A stretch of 64,000 nucleotides of DNA from Panagrolaimus kolymaensis. Its lineage: Eukaryota; Nematoda; Chromadorea; Rhabditida; Panagrolaimidae. Of this stretch, positions 32,933 through 45,384 are shown in pieces. Every line of letters begins with the position of its first letter. Within the stretch, counting starts at the first letter, position 1. The stretch spans positions 3,658,001-3,722,000 of the forward strand of contig JAJQJQ010000021.1 of NCBI GenBank assembly GCA_028622995.1, read 5' to 3'. Under the pieces are notes generated by a model, which did no database searches, was not told the origin of the DNA, and was given only the letters and a program-made list of their open reading frames with translations. The translations under genes and the position numbers were made by a program.

Positions 32933-33343
32933 ATTCGATAATTCTGTAAATAAAAAAAAATGAAAACAATGATAAGGATTTTTTTATCAATCGAACACGA
33001 GGTACATATTTATAAGTTTAACGAAGAGGGTAATGTCGTGAAAGGTAAAAGTAAGGTTTAGAAGGAATGATAAACAACAACCAAAAAACAACAATGAAAA
33101 GACAAACTTTATTTTTTTTGTTTGTTTGTTTGAACTTTGAAGTATGATATTAACCCAATTGGCAAAGAGCGAAAAAATAATAGCTGCATTTTAAAAACTT
33201 GCGCGAAAATTGTTTTTTAAAATTTTCTAAAAGTTGCTGATATTTCGAAATTATTTAGATCAGGAAGAAGAACTTTTTCCATTTTTATTATCTTCTTTTA
33301 TTTTATTATTAGCTTGGATTTAAGCACTTTTGATACTAAAAAA
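32933..33343. promoter_or_regulatory. Divergent promoter region between cardiolipin synthase and fcd-2
   Basis: About 410 bp, AT-rich, shared by genes on opposite strands. An acceptor-like ttattattag at about 33311 precedes the fcd-2 ATG. No TATA box stands out. Confidence 0.4.
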
Positions 33344-36300
33344 ATGTATCGCAAAAAGCATCCATTGAATCCTCTCAGATCAGTGGATGTGAATTCACCA
33401 TTCAGACCTGTTATTCCAAGATTGGCTGCAGCTGCTGTTGCTGCAACAGAAAAAGTAACAACTACAGCTCCTAATGCTGTTGTTGCACGTAAATCTGCAC
33501 AATCGCATCGATTTACTTCAAATGATAGCGAGAATATTTCTCCACCGAATAATTCTCGGAAACATGGAATATCGGAAGATGAGGTTGAGATTGTTGCATC
33601 GGACGATGATGGCGAAAATGGAAATGTTTATCAAACTCAACGTCCCATTCCTGAAATTGGTATTTTTACTATCGATAAATTAAAATTTTTGTGATCATTT
33701 AAATTTTTAGACCCTATTATTGAAGTTGAAGATGCTGAAGCTGAAGCAGCAGAGGAAAATCCAAGAGAAGCCAGACATCATCGAGAAAAATTTTATACTC
33801 AAACCCAAAATCTTATAAATCGTGATTATTTGGGCGGTGAAATTACTGATGGTTTTGATGATGGACCGTTTTTTAGGCGATTGAAAAAACTCGGAGTTGA
33901 AGTTATGAGAAGCGATGAAGATGAAGTTTATTTTTATTTGGGTTAGTTTTAAGCAATTTCATTAAAATGTTTGATAAAGAAAGGAATTTTAGGAGAAAAA
34001 ACCCACGCTGAATTAATTAAACTTATTGAAGGTGAATGGAGTTCCAATTCTGGTTTGATAATTAAAATTATTCAAGAATTTAAAGAAGCTTTGGGAAAAA
34101 CATGCAATTCTTGGATGCTTTTTCTTTCGCCAACTAAAAAGTAAAAAACATTTTTTTGAGAATTTTTATCCTTTAATTTTGACTTTCTTTTTTTTCTTCT
34201 CAGCATTAATGGTATCCAAGATACAATAATTCGAGCTTTAATACTTACATCAGCTTTTCAAACTGAAACTTTTAATATTATTTATCGTCGCCTTGATGAT
34301 ATAGCTAAAAATCATTCCAATGGCGAACAACAAATTCAAATAGGAAATAAAATTATTCTTCAACTTCGATATATTACTGAAATATTTAATCCATTAGCAC
34401 TTTCCACCATTGTTTTCGATAAAAAGATTGAACAATGGAATTCAGAATTGCGTGAAAAATTTATTGAAATTATTCCAGAACTTTTTACTGATAATTCTGT
34501 TCATTCATGTAAGTGCCATTATCGTAATCTGGGATTCTTTTATGATGAAAAATTTTAGCTATTGCAAAACATTTACTTGATTTTATTTTAATTCGAGGTT
34601 TGGAAGAACCTAATAGCCTTCACGCAAGTTGTTTTAAGGCATTAAAATGTCTTGATGTTGATGAAAAAATGAAGAAAAAGGTATGTCTTCAATTTTGCTA
34701 ATAACTATGATGATTATTGTCTTTAAAAAAATTGAAAAAGTTAGGGCCCACCCGGAGTTGAACCAGGGACCGATCGGACTGCAGCCGATTGCTCTGCCAC
34801 TGAGCTATAGACCCTGTGTTGAACGCTAGCTTCTTTATGTTAGTTATTCGAGAGGCAACCAACCAAGTGGTGGTAGCTGCTGCGCTGTCGAGAAAAGGGA
34901 AATGTAAAGCGAGAGACCCCTTTTTTGCTTTGACGTCTTTTTTTTTATCCGAAAAGAGTCAGAGAAAGAAAAAGAGACATACATACAAAAAATGCGTTAC
35001 TTTTTTAGATACAAATAACAATAATGAAAAATTTAATGAATTTTGAACTTGAAAATCTTCCATTGGCGGTGGAAGCATCCCTCAGCGTTTTGGATAAAAA
35101 TAAAAATGGATCATTCAAAAGTTTTCTCATTTGCTTACACATGTTTTTGGACATAGCAAAACTTCGAAGAATTGATGCAGAAAATGAGTAAAATAAATTT
35201 TTTTTGTGAAGTCAAAACGCATATTTTTTGTTTTTTAGATCTACAGTATCATTGGAAGAAACAATTTCAAAGATATTCTTTTGCATTACTGAATTTATGA
35301 GATTTAATTTAAACCAAAGTCAAAAGGATTTAACAGCATTTTTTGGTATTCAAAAAATCACTCGAGCTTTAGCTTTTGGTTCTAAAAAGGGCTTTGTTGA
35401 TAACGATGAGGACGAGGATAATGAAATTGAGGAGGAGGAGGAAGAAAGTTTCGAACAACAGCCAGATGATGAAGAGTACGAAGGAGATGCTGCCAATTTC
35501 ATTATCTTCCACAGAGTTAGTTTTTCATGCAACATTATAATTATTTTCTCAAAAATTCATTTCTAGGATTTTGATTTGATAGATATTTTACTTTTAATTT
35601 GTTTTAATGAAGCAAGCAATGATACAAATTTCATTTTGAAAGAACTTCGAAAGCAAGTTTCTGTTTCTCACGATTCTTTTCTTTCAATCAAATACCTTTT
35701 TGGTGAAGCTGTAAATTTTCCAATGGTTTGATCAATCATTTTTAATCCTCAAAAGATTATTTGATTTTTAGCTTTCAAAAACATATCTTTCGTCCATTTT
35801 AAACCTATCTCGAGATTTGCTTCAATCGCCTAATCCAAGGTTAAATGAAATTGGCGGAGTTATTTATAAACAACTTTTCCTTTGTCGAAAACTTCCTCGA
35901 TCGATTGTTTTGGAATCCATTGCTTCACATTTTAGTGAAATGGATTCTGAAACAACTACAGCTTTAACAATTCTTGAAGAAGTTGCAGAAATTCGAATTG
36001 AAACTTTAAGAGATTTTCTTGGAGATTTAAATGTATGTTTGACTTTCAATCGAGTGTTTCATTTTTTGAAAAAAATATTTTTTTAGGCTTTGTTAGATAA
36101 CCTTGCAATCTTATCAACCGACAATATTCGAAGATTATTTTTTGTTTTAATTTCATTAAATCTTTATTCTGATATTTCAGTAGGTCAAACAACCCAATAT
36201 CATCGACAAACAGAAGGAACTCGATTTTTGAGACGATTAAATCATTATTTAATTTCATTTATTTATCGTGAAATTGTTTGGGGCATTGTTGGACTTATTC

Positions 36301-39300
36301 AATATGTTAAAGTTTTATTATTGTCTTCTAACATTAATGGTGGCGGCAGAAATGGTACAAATGATGCTGAAATTCTTGATACTTTACAAAAAGTTGATAA
36401 AGTAACAAAAAAGCATGGAGGTAAAATTCGAGCAGAATTTTACATTCAATTGAGTGAACTTTTAAAATCTATGAAAAAATTAGGTGGAGAATCGCACGCT
36501 TTAGTAAATTCATCTTTTTATTATTCAAAGGTTAAAATAATATGTTTAGGCAACGTTTGGCGAGGAATTAACAGAATCAGTTCGATTTCAATTTTACCTT
36601 GAACGCGATTCACAAATTTCTCAGCGATCTTCAAACACCTCACTTGGTCAATTTGATGCCGAGGATTTCATTGATCCACAATCGGCAACATGGATAAATT
36701 TAGCTGAATTAGTTTTTGCTGATGATGATAAACTTACTGGACCCATTTGTGGTTTGCTACCTCTTTTACAACTTGTTAAAGATTTTGCATGTTATCGAGA
36801 TTCATTCACCGAAGATTATGATAGTGATCCATTAAAAACAGATTTTTGGAATAATTTTTTGTTTATTCTTGGTAAATAAAAGTCGCTGAAGGGGATAGTA
36901 ATAATAGAAAGCATATTTTAGAATCTAATGTCAATTTAACCTCATTAACTCAATCCCCAGATTTAACTCAACATGATCAACTTCGTCGATGTAATGTTCT
37001 GTATGTTACAGTTGAATATATTCGAACCATATTAAATATGTTTGCTGATTGTCGAATTGAGAGTCCTAAAATTCAACAATGGATGGAAAAGAAATTAAAC
37101 TTAATGATTTATTGTCAAAATCAATTAAAAAATGGCATTAAAAGTTTGCTTTTTGATTAACTTTCCAACTCAAACTTTAAAAATTGCATTAATTTTTTAG
37201 AAATGGGTTCTTATCATTTACCCATGATTACTCGAATTAATAAATGCGAATTAATTGTTAAAGATAAAGATTCAAAAAGATCTAAAAAATCATCAAAGAA
37301 TAATGATGGTCAAGTTGCTGAAGAAGAACCCATGGAAGTTGACCAACATACTTTTGGCATCAATGAAAATAATGAGAATGAGGAGAGGCCACAGAACTTC
37401 AACGAAGCATACATTCCTGAACATTTAGATGAAACAGGAGAAGAATTTACTTTTGGTTCCTTTAAACTTCGAAATGGAACATTACCTAAAAATATTTCCA
37501 TTGAGCAATTGCAATGGTATTGTACACCATTGAGGCTTGAAACTGTTACAAAATTGATACAAGTTTGTTATTTTTTTGTTGAGTTGGAATTTTTATGAGT
37601 AAAAAATTTTTTAGGCAACTGGAATGAAACGTAAACAAACTTTGAGTTTAGTTGAAACGTTGCATGTCATTTTAAAATATACTATGCCCACTCGTGGAGG
37701 AAAACAAGCACCTATTGGATTTGGTTTAGGAGTAAGCTTTATTGTTGTAACAATCATTTTATACGTTGTATGATTATTTAATTTTAGACTGGAGCTCCAT
37801 TACCTATAGCAACAATGGATTTTGGTTCAAAGGATGATCGATGGAAATTAGTTTCAGCAGCAATTCCAGCGTTATTTGAAATTCTTTCAAAAGCAGTTGA
37901 AAATTTTACAACTAATACCATTCAAACTCCACATCCAGGTTCACCCGATTATGTCAATGAAATGGCAAATTTACTTAAATTTTGTGTAATGATTTTTTCA
38001 CGAATTTTCCAAAGGTAAAAATTATATTCGGAAATTATAATAGAGTAATTATTTAATTTTTTTATGTAGTCATGAAATTGCATCAGAATGTGATCATCAT
38101 GACAGCGATCGAACAAGAAATTTACAATCTCGTCGTGGTGAAGTTATATTAGCTTTAAATCGAGCTATAGGAATTTTTAATTCTTCAAAATTACCCCAAA
38201 ATGAATCAACTCGAAATGGAACTGTAAATTCAGTGAATCGAAGCAGAAATAGTATTATGCCACCGATTTCTATTCCTAATGGAAGAGTTTCAGATGTTGT
38301 GGATGCAAATAATAGCGAAGAAGGTGTAATAGAATTTTTTATTGAAGTTGCTTATCATGTTCCTACAACGGAATCAGCTGCAGCAATGTTGGCTCTTCTA
38401 AAAACTTTTACTAATTTAAATGAATTTCATCGACGAAAATGCGGTATTTATTTTTTAGTTTTTTGGAAGTTTTCAAAATGCTTTTGACTCTTTTTTTAGC
38501 GACGATCGCATTGTATTATTTGAGTAAAAAATGGTCGGATGATGAAGCAGCCGATCAAGCTCATGATGACAAAAATGCTTATGTTATTGCAAAGTTAGTT
38601 TTTTTGTTTCACGCAACTGAAGCTTTATTAAATAAATATTTTTTAGTGATTTCATTTATTTTCGACCCGAATCTCAAAAAATTTCAGCAGTATGTTGGTT
38701 AATTTGGCATCAATTTTTGTCAATTTTCCCCGAAGAATTTCTTGTTGAACAAGATTTAAAATTAGGAAATTATACTGACTCGGAAGATTACGTCAATGAA
38801 CACAGTGAAAGCGTTTTTCCATGCTTTACAAAGTTGGTTTAAAAAAAATATTGTAATCAAAAAAATTTTATTTTAGGAAAAGTTTCTTAAATTGGCATAA
38901 ATTACTTTTTAAACAATTCAACGATAATGTTTTACGATATCTTCGAAACGATAATAAATCGATTGTAATAGATTCACGCAAATTTATAACAGATTGGATT
39001 AAAATTGCTCAAACTTTTAACATCCTTACTTGTGTAATCAAAAACAAAGATTTTCGACTTGTTAGTGTTTTGATAAATATGGCAAAAGAAGGAAGACGCT
39101 TTATTTCATTTATTATGTCTAAACCAAGTTCATTTGCTGCTATAGTCAAAGATGAACAAATTATGGTTAAATACAAGGATGATATTTATGGAATAGTAAA
39201 GTTTATTCAACTTGGAAATCGTTTACTTGGAATGCTAAGAAATCTGGCACAAAAACGAAAAAATGCCCTTTTATTAACAAAATTATGTCCGGAACTTAAA

Positions 39301-39793
39301 GCAGCTAATGAAAAAATGATGAGAGATTTTAAAGTTCTTGCCACAGCTGCAGGCTTTGGTGATGCAGTATCCTTTGGACATTTAAAAAATCGAAATTTGG
39401 ATGTAAGCTTTTCTCTAAGTATTTTAAATAAAATTGGTTGGTACTTTTTAGGCCACTGCTTCCAATAGAAAGAGTAAAACAAATGGAAATAAACGAAGTT
39501 GTGGAAAAGATTTAAATGCAACTGAAAATACTCCAGCTCCTAATGTTTGCATTTTTGTATCATTGCTTTATAATTTTTTTTGCTGATTTTAGAAGCGTTC
39601 AAGGAAATCTAAAACTCCCTCAACTGTTGCTATAAATGATAGTGATAATACAGCAGATGAAAATATTTCTAATACTGAAACAATTTTGCGAGCAACAGCA
39701 ACAATTAAACAAGAGAGATTTAATGAAAATGACGATGATGCCACCGTGAGCGGATACGTTGGAGGCGATGATGATTCAAGCATGATGTCTTAA
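33344..39793 (+). CDS. fcd-2: Fanconi anaemia group D2 protein homologue (FANCD2)
   Basis: Twenty-one exons join in frame from 33344 to 39793 (first 33344-33659, then 33711-33941, 33993-34140, 34204-34508, 34559-34680, 35009-35187, 35239-35515, 35567-35725, 35772-36032, 36087-36530, 36550-36871, 36922-37143, 37201-37562, 37615-37731, 37788-38014, 38070-38443, 38500-38593, 38647-38832, 38877-39402, 39452-39544, 39593-39793), giving about 1721 residues. Matches include NIRRLFFVLISL, LGNRLLGML and FGHLKNRNLD near the end. The lysine in IYKQLF (about K612) aligns with human K561 (LLYKYAF), the monoubiquitination site. The protein clamps DNA with FANCI in interstrand crosslink repair. The N-terminus and tail are acidic and disordered. 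It is longer than human FANCD2 (1451). Intron 10 is only 19 bp by this model, so that junction may be misplaced. Confidence 0.9.
34744..34814 (-). tRNA. tRNA-Cys (GCA anticodon)
   Basis: The reverse complement folds as a full cloverleaf. The acceptor stem is GGGTCTA with TGGGCCC (two G-U pairs). A box TAGCTCAGTGG, anticodon stem ATCGG/CCGAT with loop CTGCAGT (anticodon GCA), and B box GGTTCAACTCC are all present. It is 71 nt with no intron. It lies antisense inside the 328-bp fifth intron of fcd-2. Confidence 0.95.
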
Positions 39794-40217
39794 TTAACTT
39801 TTTTTATTCATATCTTTTTTGTTGTTGCTGTATAATTTTTAAGCAGCTATAAAATGTTTTTTGTTAAAAATCGTTTTCTTTTATGAGATTTGATTACTGA
39901 GTTACATAACAATAAAAATGACAGAAAGAAAGATTTGTTGATAAAGCAAGCTATTGTTTGTGTTTTTTTTTATGTCATCCAACAACGGTTAAAGGCTTCA
40001 TTAATTACGCAACAAACAAGTTTCAATTTTCTTTAAACCATAAAATTTCCTTCGAAAAACTTGTTTTAAATTATCTTCCGCAATTTTCAATTTTTATCTT
40101 CTCCATTATTTTTTATCGTTTTGTTTTTGTGTGGCTTTCTATAAGTTTAATTTAAAAAGGTAGTATAAAATCACGACGAAAGGTTTTCTAATTATCATTG
40201 CTTGACATCCATCGACA
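39794..40217 (+). promoter_or_regulatory. fcd-2 3' UTR and collagen promoter with TATA box
   Basis: AATAAA at 39910-39915 serves fcd-2. A TATA box (TATAAAA, 40164-40170) sits 48 bp before the collagen ATG, as is common in nematode cuticle collagen genes, which are strongly moult-regulated. Confidence 0.6.
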
Positions 40218-41293
40218 ATGTCAGCTAAAGTTAGTACAGCAATTGCAGTGCTTGTAAGCACAAGCGTTATCGTAACTTGCACCGTTGTGGTTTCTCTTCT
40301 TCTCAATGACATTAATTCCCTTTATGATGATATCCTTGTGGATTTAGATGAAATTCGTGAAATTAATCGTGATGCATGGGATAATATGATGCAAATGCAA
40401 ATGAAAGGTGGAAAAGGTGATATAAGAAATTTATTTGAATTTCGTCGAGTTAAACGTGCAACTGAACGAGCTCCACCTAAATGCAGTGAGTTTCACAGAA
40501 GAAAATTTAAGACATGAGATAAATGTTTTATTGTAGATTGTGATGCAAATCGAGGAAAAAATTGTCCCAAAGGCCAACCTGGACCTCCTGGTGAACGTGG
40601 AGAATCTGGAGAAGCCGGTGAGCCTGGTATTCCTGGTCTTCCAGGTGCTACTGGAATGACTGTTTTGCTTGATCTTCCACATGCTGGTAATTTAAATATT
40701 TTTTAAAATTTGACAGAGAAGAAGATTTTTAGGTTGTATTAAATGCCCAAGTGGACCTCCTGGTGGACATGGACCTCCGGGTCAAGCTGGCCCTCGTGGA
40801 CCAATTGGATCTCGAGGTAATATTTTTAGTGCTTCAGCTTTGAATTAATTTTACATGTTTAGGAACTCCTGGAAGAAATGGCCGTGATGGTTATCCTGGT
40901 CCACCTGGACCTTTCGGAGATCTTGGATCTCCTGGTAGGCCAGGTCCTCCTGGACCTGATGGAAGACCCGGACAAGAAGGAACTCGATGGACTCCAACAC
41001 CTGGACCTAAAGGAAAACGCGGTAACCCCGGATATGCTGGACCACAAGGAGATCGAGGAAATAATGGAGCTCCAGGTCAACCTGGTCAACAAGGTCCAGC
41101 TGGACCACCTGGTTATCAAGGACCAAGTGGACGTCCTGGCACTCGTGGACCACCGGGCAATGGTGGAATTCCAGCCGCTAATGGCGAGTATTGCCCATGC
41201 CCTACTCGAAGTGGTGTTATCCCTGCTCCATCTTCTCCGACTGAAGTTGAAGCTTCTGGTTTCCCTGCAAATGAATATGGTCGAACCATCTAA
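40218..41293 (+). CDS. Cuticle collagen
   Basis: Four exons (40218-40485, 40537-40686, 40733-40816, 40863-41293), 310 residues. The N-terminal cuticle-collagen domain has a signal-anchor ([20 protein letters not shown]) followed by a helical segment. A furin/BLI-4-type cleavage site, RRVKR, precedes the processed region. Gly-X-Y blocks are interrupted and flanked by Cys pairs (CNC, CIKC, CPC), which cross-link trimers by disulfides. This is the standard nematode cuticle collagen plan, and the product is secreted by hypodermal cells. The exact col/dpy/rol orthologue cannot be named from sequence alone. AATAAA lies at 41309-41314. Confidence 0.95.
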
Positions 41294-41382
41294 ATATGAA
41301 GACGCACAAATAAATCTTCTCCATAAACTTTTTTTACAAAATTTTATTAAACATTATAAACATAAAAAAGTTTTAACAACAA

Positions 41383-43364
41383 TTAATTTTCACAAATTTT
41401 TTTACAAATATTCAATTTTTTAAAGTTATTTAAATTCCCTCCACAACCTAAAAACCAAAATGATTTACATTTATTTGCTTCAAAATCAAAGAAAAATCTA
41501 TGTGACCATTCTGGTGAATCACAATTACGATGCCCAACATCCCGAGGATATGAACATAGAGTTTGACGATCAACTTGTTGATAAGGTGTGAGATCATCGA
41601 CCGCTAAAAAATTATTACCATAATTAGTAACGTTTAAGAAATTAGGGAAATATGATTTCATTTTGTTTTTCACTAAAATTTTAAAACCTACAAACTAGAA
41701 AAAATTGAGGAAAATTGTTGTGGATCAATATTTTTAAGCCATTGTGCACCACCACCAGCAGCAGGAGCAGGTTGGCCCGGTTGAGGCTTTTGTCCCACTT
41801 CTTTGATAGTGTTAGCAATTAAACTAATAAAATTTGGTCTTGGTGTGTCTGGTCCTCCACCTGTTAATGCATTGCCACCACCACCGCTTCCACCACTAAG
41901 AGCACCACCTCCATAACCATTGCCACCGCCAATATTTGATTTAATGTTTGATGCTCCACTACTACCACCACCGAGGCCTCCACCAAGGAATTGACCGACT
42001 AAACCTCCAGCATTTCCTCCACCTCCCATAAATGAGCTAGCAAGAGATGAAAAATCCACGCCACCCGGTGATGGACGATTTGGTGGCGGTGGTGGCGGAG
42101 GAGGAGGTGGTGGAGGAATTTCTTCAATGGGTTCAGGAGTTGTTGTTGTTGGTTTTGGAGTTGTTACTACTCGGCGAACAGGCTTTGGCCGCCGCGTAGA
42201 CGGTGGAAGAGAATGAGCAGTTGGAGCTGCTATAAGATGTTAGTTAAAATTATATCCCAAATATTTGTGTTAAAATATTATTTATGGCAGATGCTCATGA
42301 ATCGATATAAAAATTAACTTTCCAAAACAAATATCAAAATTGTGTGTTAATTTTATGAAACGTTTTTTGCCGTTTTTGCACTTAAATTTTCATTAAAAAA
42401 CTATATGGATGTCTCCATGTCGCTCAAGAAAATATGAATTCAATGAATTAACAAACCTGTGCAATGCTTGGTAGCAATTTGACAACTTTCTAAATCACCA
42501 AACAAGTTATCATTTGTTTTATCAGTTGCACATCCTGGAAACCAAAATTGCTCACAATTTCCTGTTTCACGATTATATGTAAATTTAAGTTGAAAACCAC
42601 AAAATCTTCCATCTGGAACTGTTTGTTGACAAATATCCCCAAATGCACCAGATGTAAATGGGCGAGGTGGTAAAGGTGGAGCTAAAAGATTTTCAATCAA
42701 TTTTTTTATACATATGGAATTAATGAACAGCTTACTTCCACGCAAATCAGGTGGAGCTGTAACAATTCTTGGTGGAGGTCTATTACCATTTATAGTGGCA
42801 GCAGGATTACCTCTCATTCCTCCAAAAGTTTTAGGTGGCGAAGTTGTATGAACACCTTTAGCTGGACCAAGTGGAACGCCATCGTTTGCAGCAGTTATAC
42901 ACTAAAGATAAAATGAGGAGTTTAAAGAAAAATAATACAAGTATTTAAAGCAGTAAGGTAAGAAAATTTAAATAAACGAATACAACTATCAAAATTTTAG
43001 GTTATGACAGAAGAGATAGTTTAAAAAAACTCACAGCCGCGGGAACGGTTCTGCATTGATTTGCTGTAGCATCTTGATACTTCCCAGCTTCTCGCATACA
43101 AAGTTGTCGAGGAGCATCACAAGTATACGGCGGACAATCGGATGTTGCAACAGATAAATATGTTGCATCGGATACAAAAGGTTCGCCTATAAAAGATCAA
43201 AAAATGTTTTGCTTTGAAACATCTAAATTTCAAAGCAACTTACATTCAGGAGTTTCAAAAAGCTTTTCTAAAATTCCATCTAAATCATCTGGAATTTTAC
43301 CATATCCAAAATTTATAATACAAAAATAAAAAATTATTAAAAATAAATGTCTTAAATTTTTCAT
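41383..43364 (-). CDS. Secreted protein with two Kunitz domains and a Gly-rich linker
   Basis: Six exons (43364-43244, 43186-43035, 42901-42736, 42681-42457, 42229-41696, 41603-41383) give 472 residues. The signal peptide is MKNLRHLFLIIFYFCIINFG. A small Cys-rich region (CPPYTC...QLC...NQC) is followed by Kunitz domain 1 (CQQTVPDGRFCGF to CQIATKHC, six Cys). Then come Thr/Pro-rich and poly-Pro tracts, a long Gly/Ser-rich segment, and Kunitz domain 2 (CSYPRDVGHRNC to NICKKIC, six Cys). The residue after the second Cys (P1 in BPTI) is Gly in domain 1 and Asp in domain 2, so classical trypsin inhibition is unlikely. Such multi-domain Kunitz proteins are common in nematode extracellular matrix. 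The specific role is unknown. Confidence 0.87.
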
Positions 43365-43802
43365 TACTTTAAAAAATAAGTTTTAAAGCATGCTATACAG
43401 TAATTAAGTCCAAATAATGGCTGCCTATCTCTCTCAAAAGGATTTGGTTGTGTGATGATGAAGATGAAAAAGGAGATGTTCTTTTCCTTGGATCTAAGAT
43501 TATCCAAAAGAAAAAAAATTAAATCGATTGAAAGATGACCAAAAAAAGAGATTCACGTTGTTGCGACGACGTTGACGAGAAGATTCCGGTTTCCTCAGAT
43601 GAGAATCTTTTATAATTTTTTTCAAAAAAATATAAAGCTTTTTTTCTATTTCTTCTTCTTCTTTAAAAATAACTAATAAATAATCCAGTTAAAAAGGAAA
43701 TCAAAGAAGAAGCAAGCAGCAGCTGATTGACATCAGCTATATTTTTGACGTAACAGAAGTTATGAATCAATGAATAATCGTTCGGTTCGGTAAAGCAATG
43801 AA

Positions 43803-43836
<34 letters not shown>

Positions 43837-44779
43837 GTCAAAATTTTTAGTTACACTCGAAAGTCCTTGAGGAATTTCATTATCTTCTTTCTTTTTTTTA
43901 TATCGGGTGAAAAGAAAAATCAGATTTTCTCATTACTTTCACTCTTTTCATTTTGCATGACCGATTTTGGTCAATTTTCTCCTCATTTTTTTTCGCTCTC
44001 TATTTAGGTCAGTGCTTTCCCTCTTATTTTATGTTTTTAGAATCAATCATTCATGAGTTTGCATTATTTAATTAAAACTATGTTGCACATCCTTAAATTG
44101 AGATGGTAAAGTCCTACAGAAAATCAAGAAAACTAAATCCAAAGTTCATAAAGCTTCTAAAAAAAGAATGTCCATTGAATGGTTTTCAATTGTCATAAAA
44201 TAAGAGGTTTCGATAAAAAATCATCAATGCTAAAGCAACCTTTTTAGATTCAAAGTTTCAAAATTATAAAGTTTGATGACTTCAAAAAAAGCTTTGAAAG
44301 AAATAAAAAACAGTTGAAACATTTTTTTCTAAACTTTGTAAAAAACATTTGAAAATCCCGCTTTTTGCAGTTTGACCACGATGAATGAAGTTTGTGTGTC
44401 GCGCAAAGACTTCTTCTTTCATTCATTCTTTTTTTGTTCGACGCAAAAAACGAAGGATAACAAAAAGAACAGCAAATTTCTTTTTTTGTCAAAGCAAAAT
44501 TACTCGTAATTGTTTGACTTCCAATCATTTATATGAAGAAAAATGTTTAGTGCTTTGATACTTTTTTTATTCCTTCAAATTTGTTAATTTAACATATAGC
44601 ACTTGATCAAACCTTTTGAACCATTTTCATTCGCTTATTTATATTTCATCTTTCAATTTATGCGTGGTTAAAATCCCTGTAAACGTGGTTTTTTATTTTC
44701 TCGTGATTTTTTCTAACACTCTATGGTTTATATTTATGCATATTTAACCTTTACATTTTTTTAGCAGCAATATATTACT
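43365..44779. other. Intergenic region with a (TAA)n microsatellite
   Basis: Divergent spacer between the Kunitz gene and Sec61 gamma. A TAA/AAT repeat covers about 43804-43834. The emo-1 side has an acceptor acattttttttag at about 44764. No other gene is supported. Confidence 0.5.
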
Positions 44780-45048
44780 ATGGATCACGTTCAATCTGTT
44801 ATCGAACCTGCAAAGAAATTCGCCAAAGATTCGATTCGTCTTGTGAAAAAATGTACTAAACCCGATCGTAAAGGTTTGTGCTTTATCTTTTGCTTTTTAT
44901 CTTTCCTTATGTAATCTGCTTTATCTTTTCAGAATATCAAAAAATTGCTTTCGCAACTGCTGTTGGTTTCGCCATCATGGGCTTCATTGGATTCTTCGTC
45001 AAATTGATTCATATTCCAATCAACAACATCATCGTCGGTGGCAGCTAG
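44780..45048 (+). CDS. emo-1: Protein translocase subunit Sec61 gamma
   Basis: Two exons (44780-44873, 44933-45048), 69 residues, the normal length. It begins [18 protein letters not shown] and carries the conserved amphipathic helix ([18 protein letters not shown]) before the single C-terminal transmembrane helix ([20 protein letters not shown]). It clamps the Sec61 alpha halves in the ER translocon. It is tail-anchored, so it has no signal peptide. An acceptor lies 15 nt before the ATG. AATAAA is at 45196-45201. Confidence 0.96.
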
Positions 45049-45384
45049 AAATGTTTCACCAGAAGATTATATCATCTTTAATTCCATCTTATTATTTATT
45101 TAATGGATTCTTTGGACTTTTTCTTTCAAAATATATTTGTATAACTATTTATTGTTGAAATGTTTTTTTGTTTGTTGCCAATTTGGCTGTAATCTAATAA
45201 AACTTTTTTACTTATTCGATTGTTTTGCTTCATGGATAAAGAAGGTGTTTCCTTAGATATAGCTTTGGGTCCAGACTTTGTTCTATTCTCGATATTCAAC
45301 TGATCAATGACTCCGAAATTCACGAAAAAAAGAGAACATATCTATGAATTTTAAGGAAGAAAACTTGTTTCAAATTGGTTGTTT
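45049..45384. other. Spacer between emo-1 and PMVK
   Basis: emo-1 3' UTR followed by an AT-rich leader; an acceptor-like gaattttaag lies at about 45354. No other gene seen. Confidence 0.5.
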
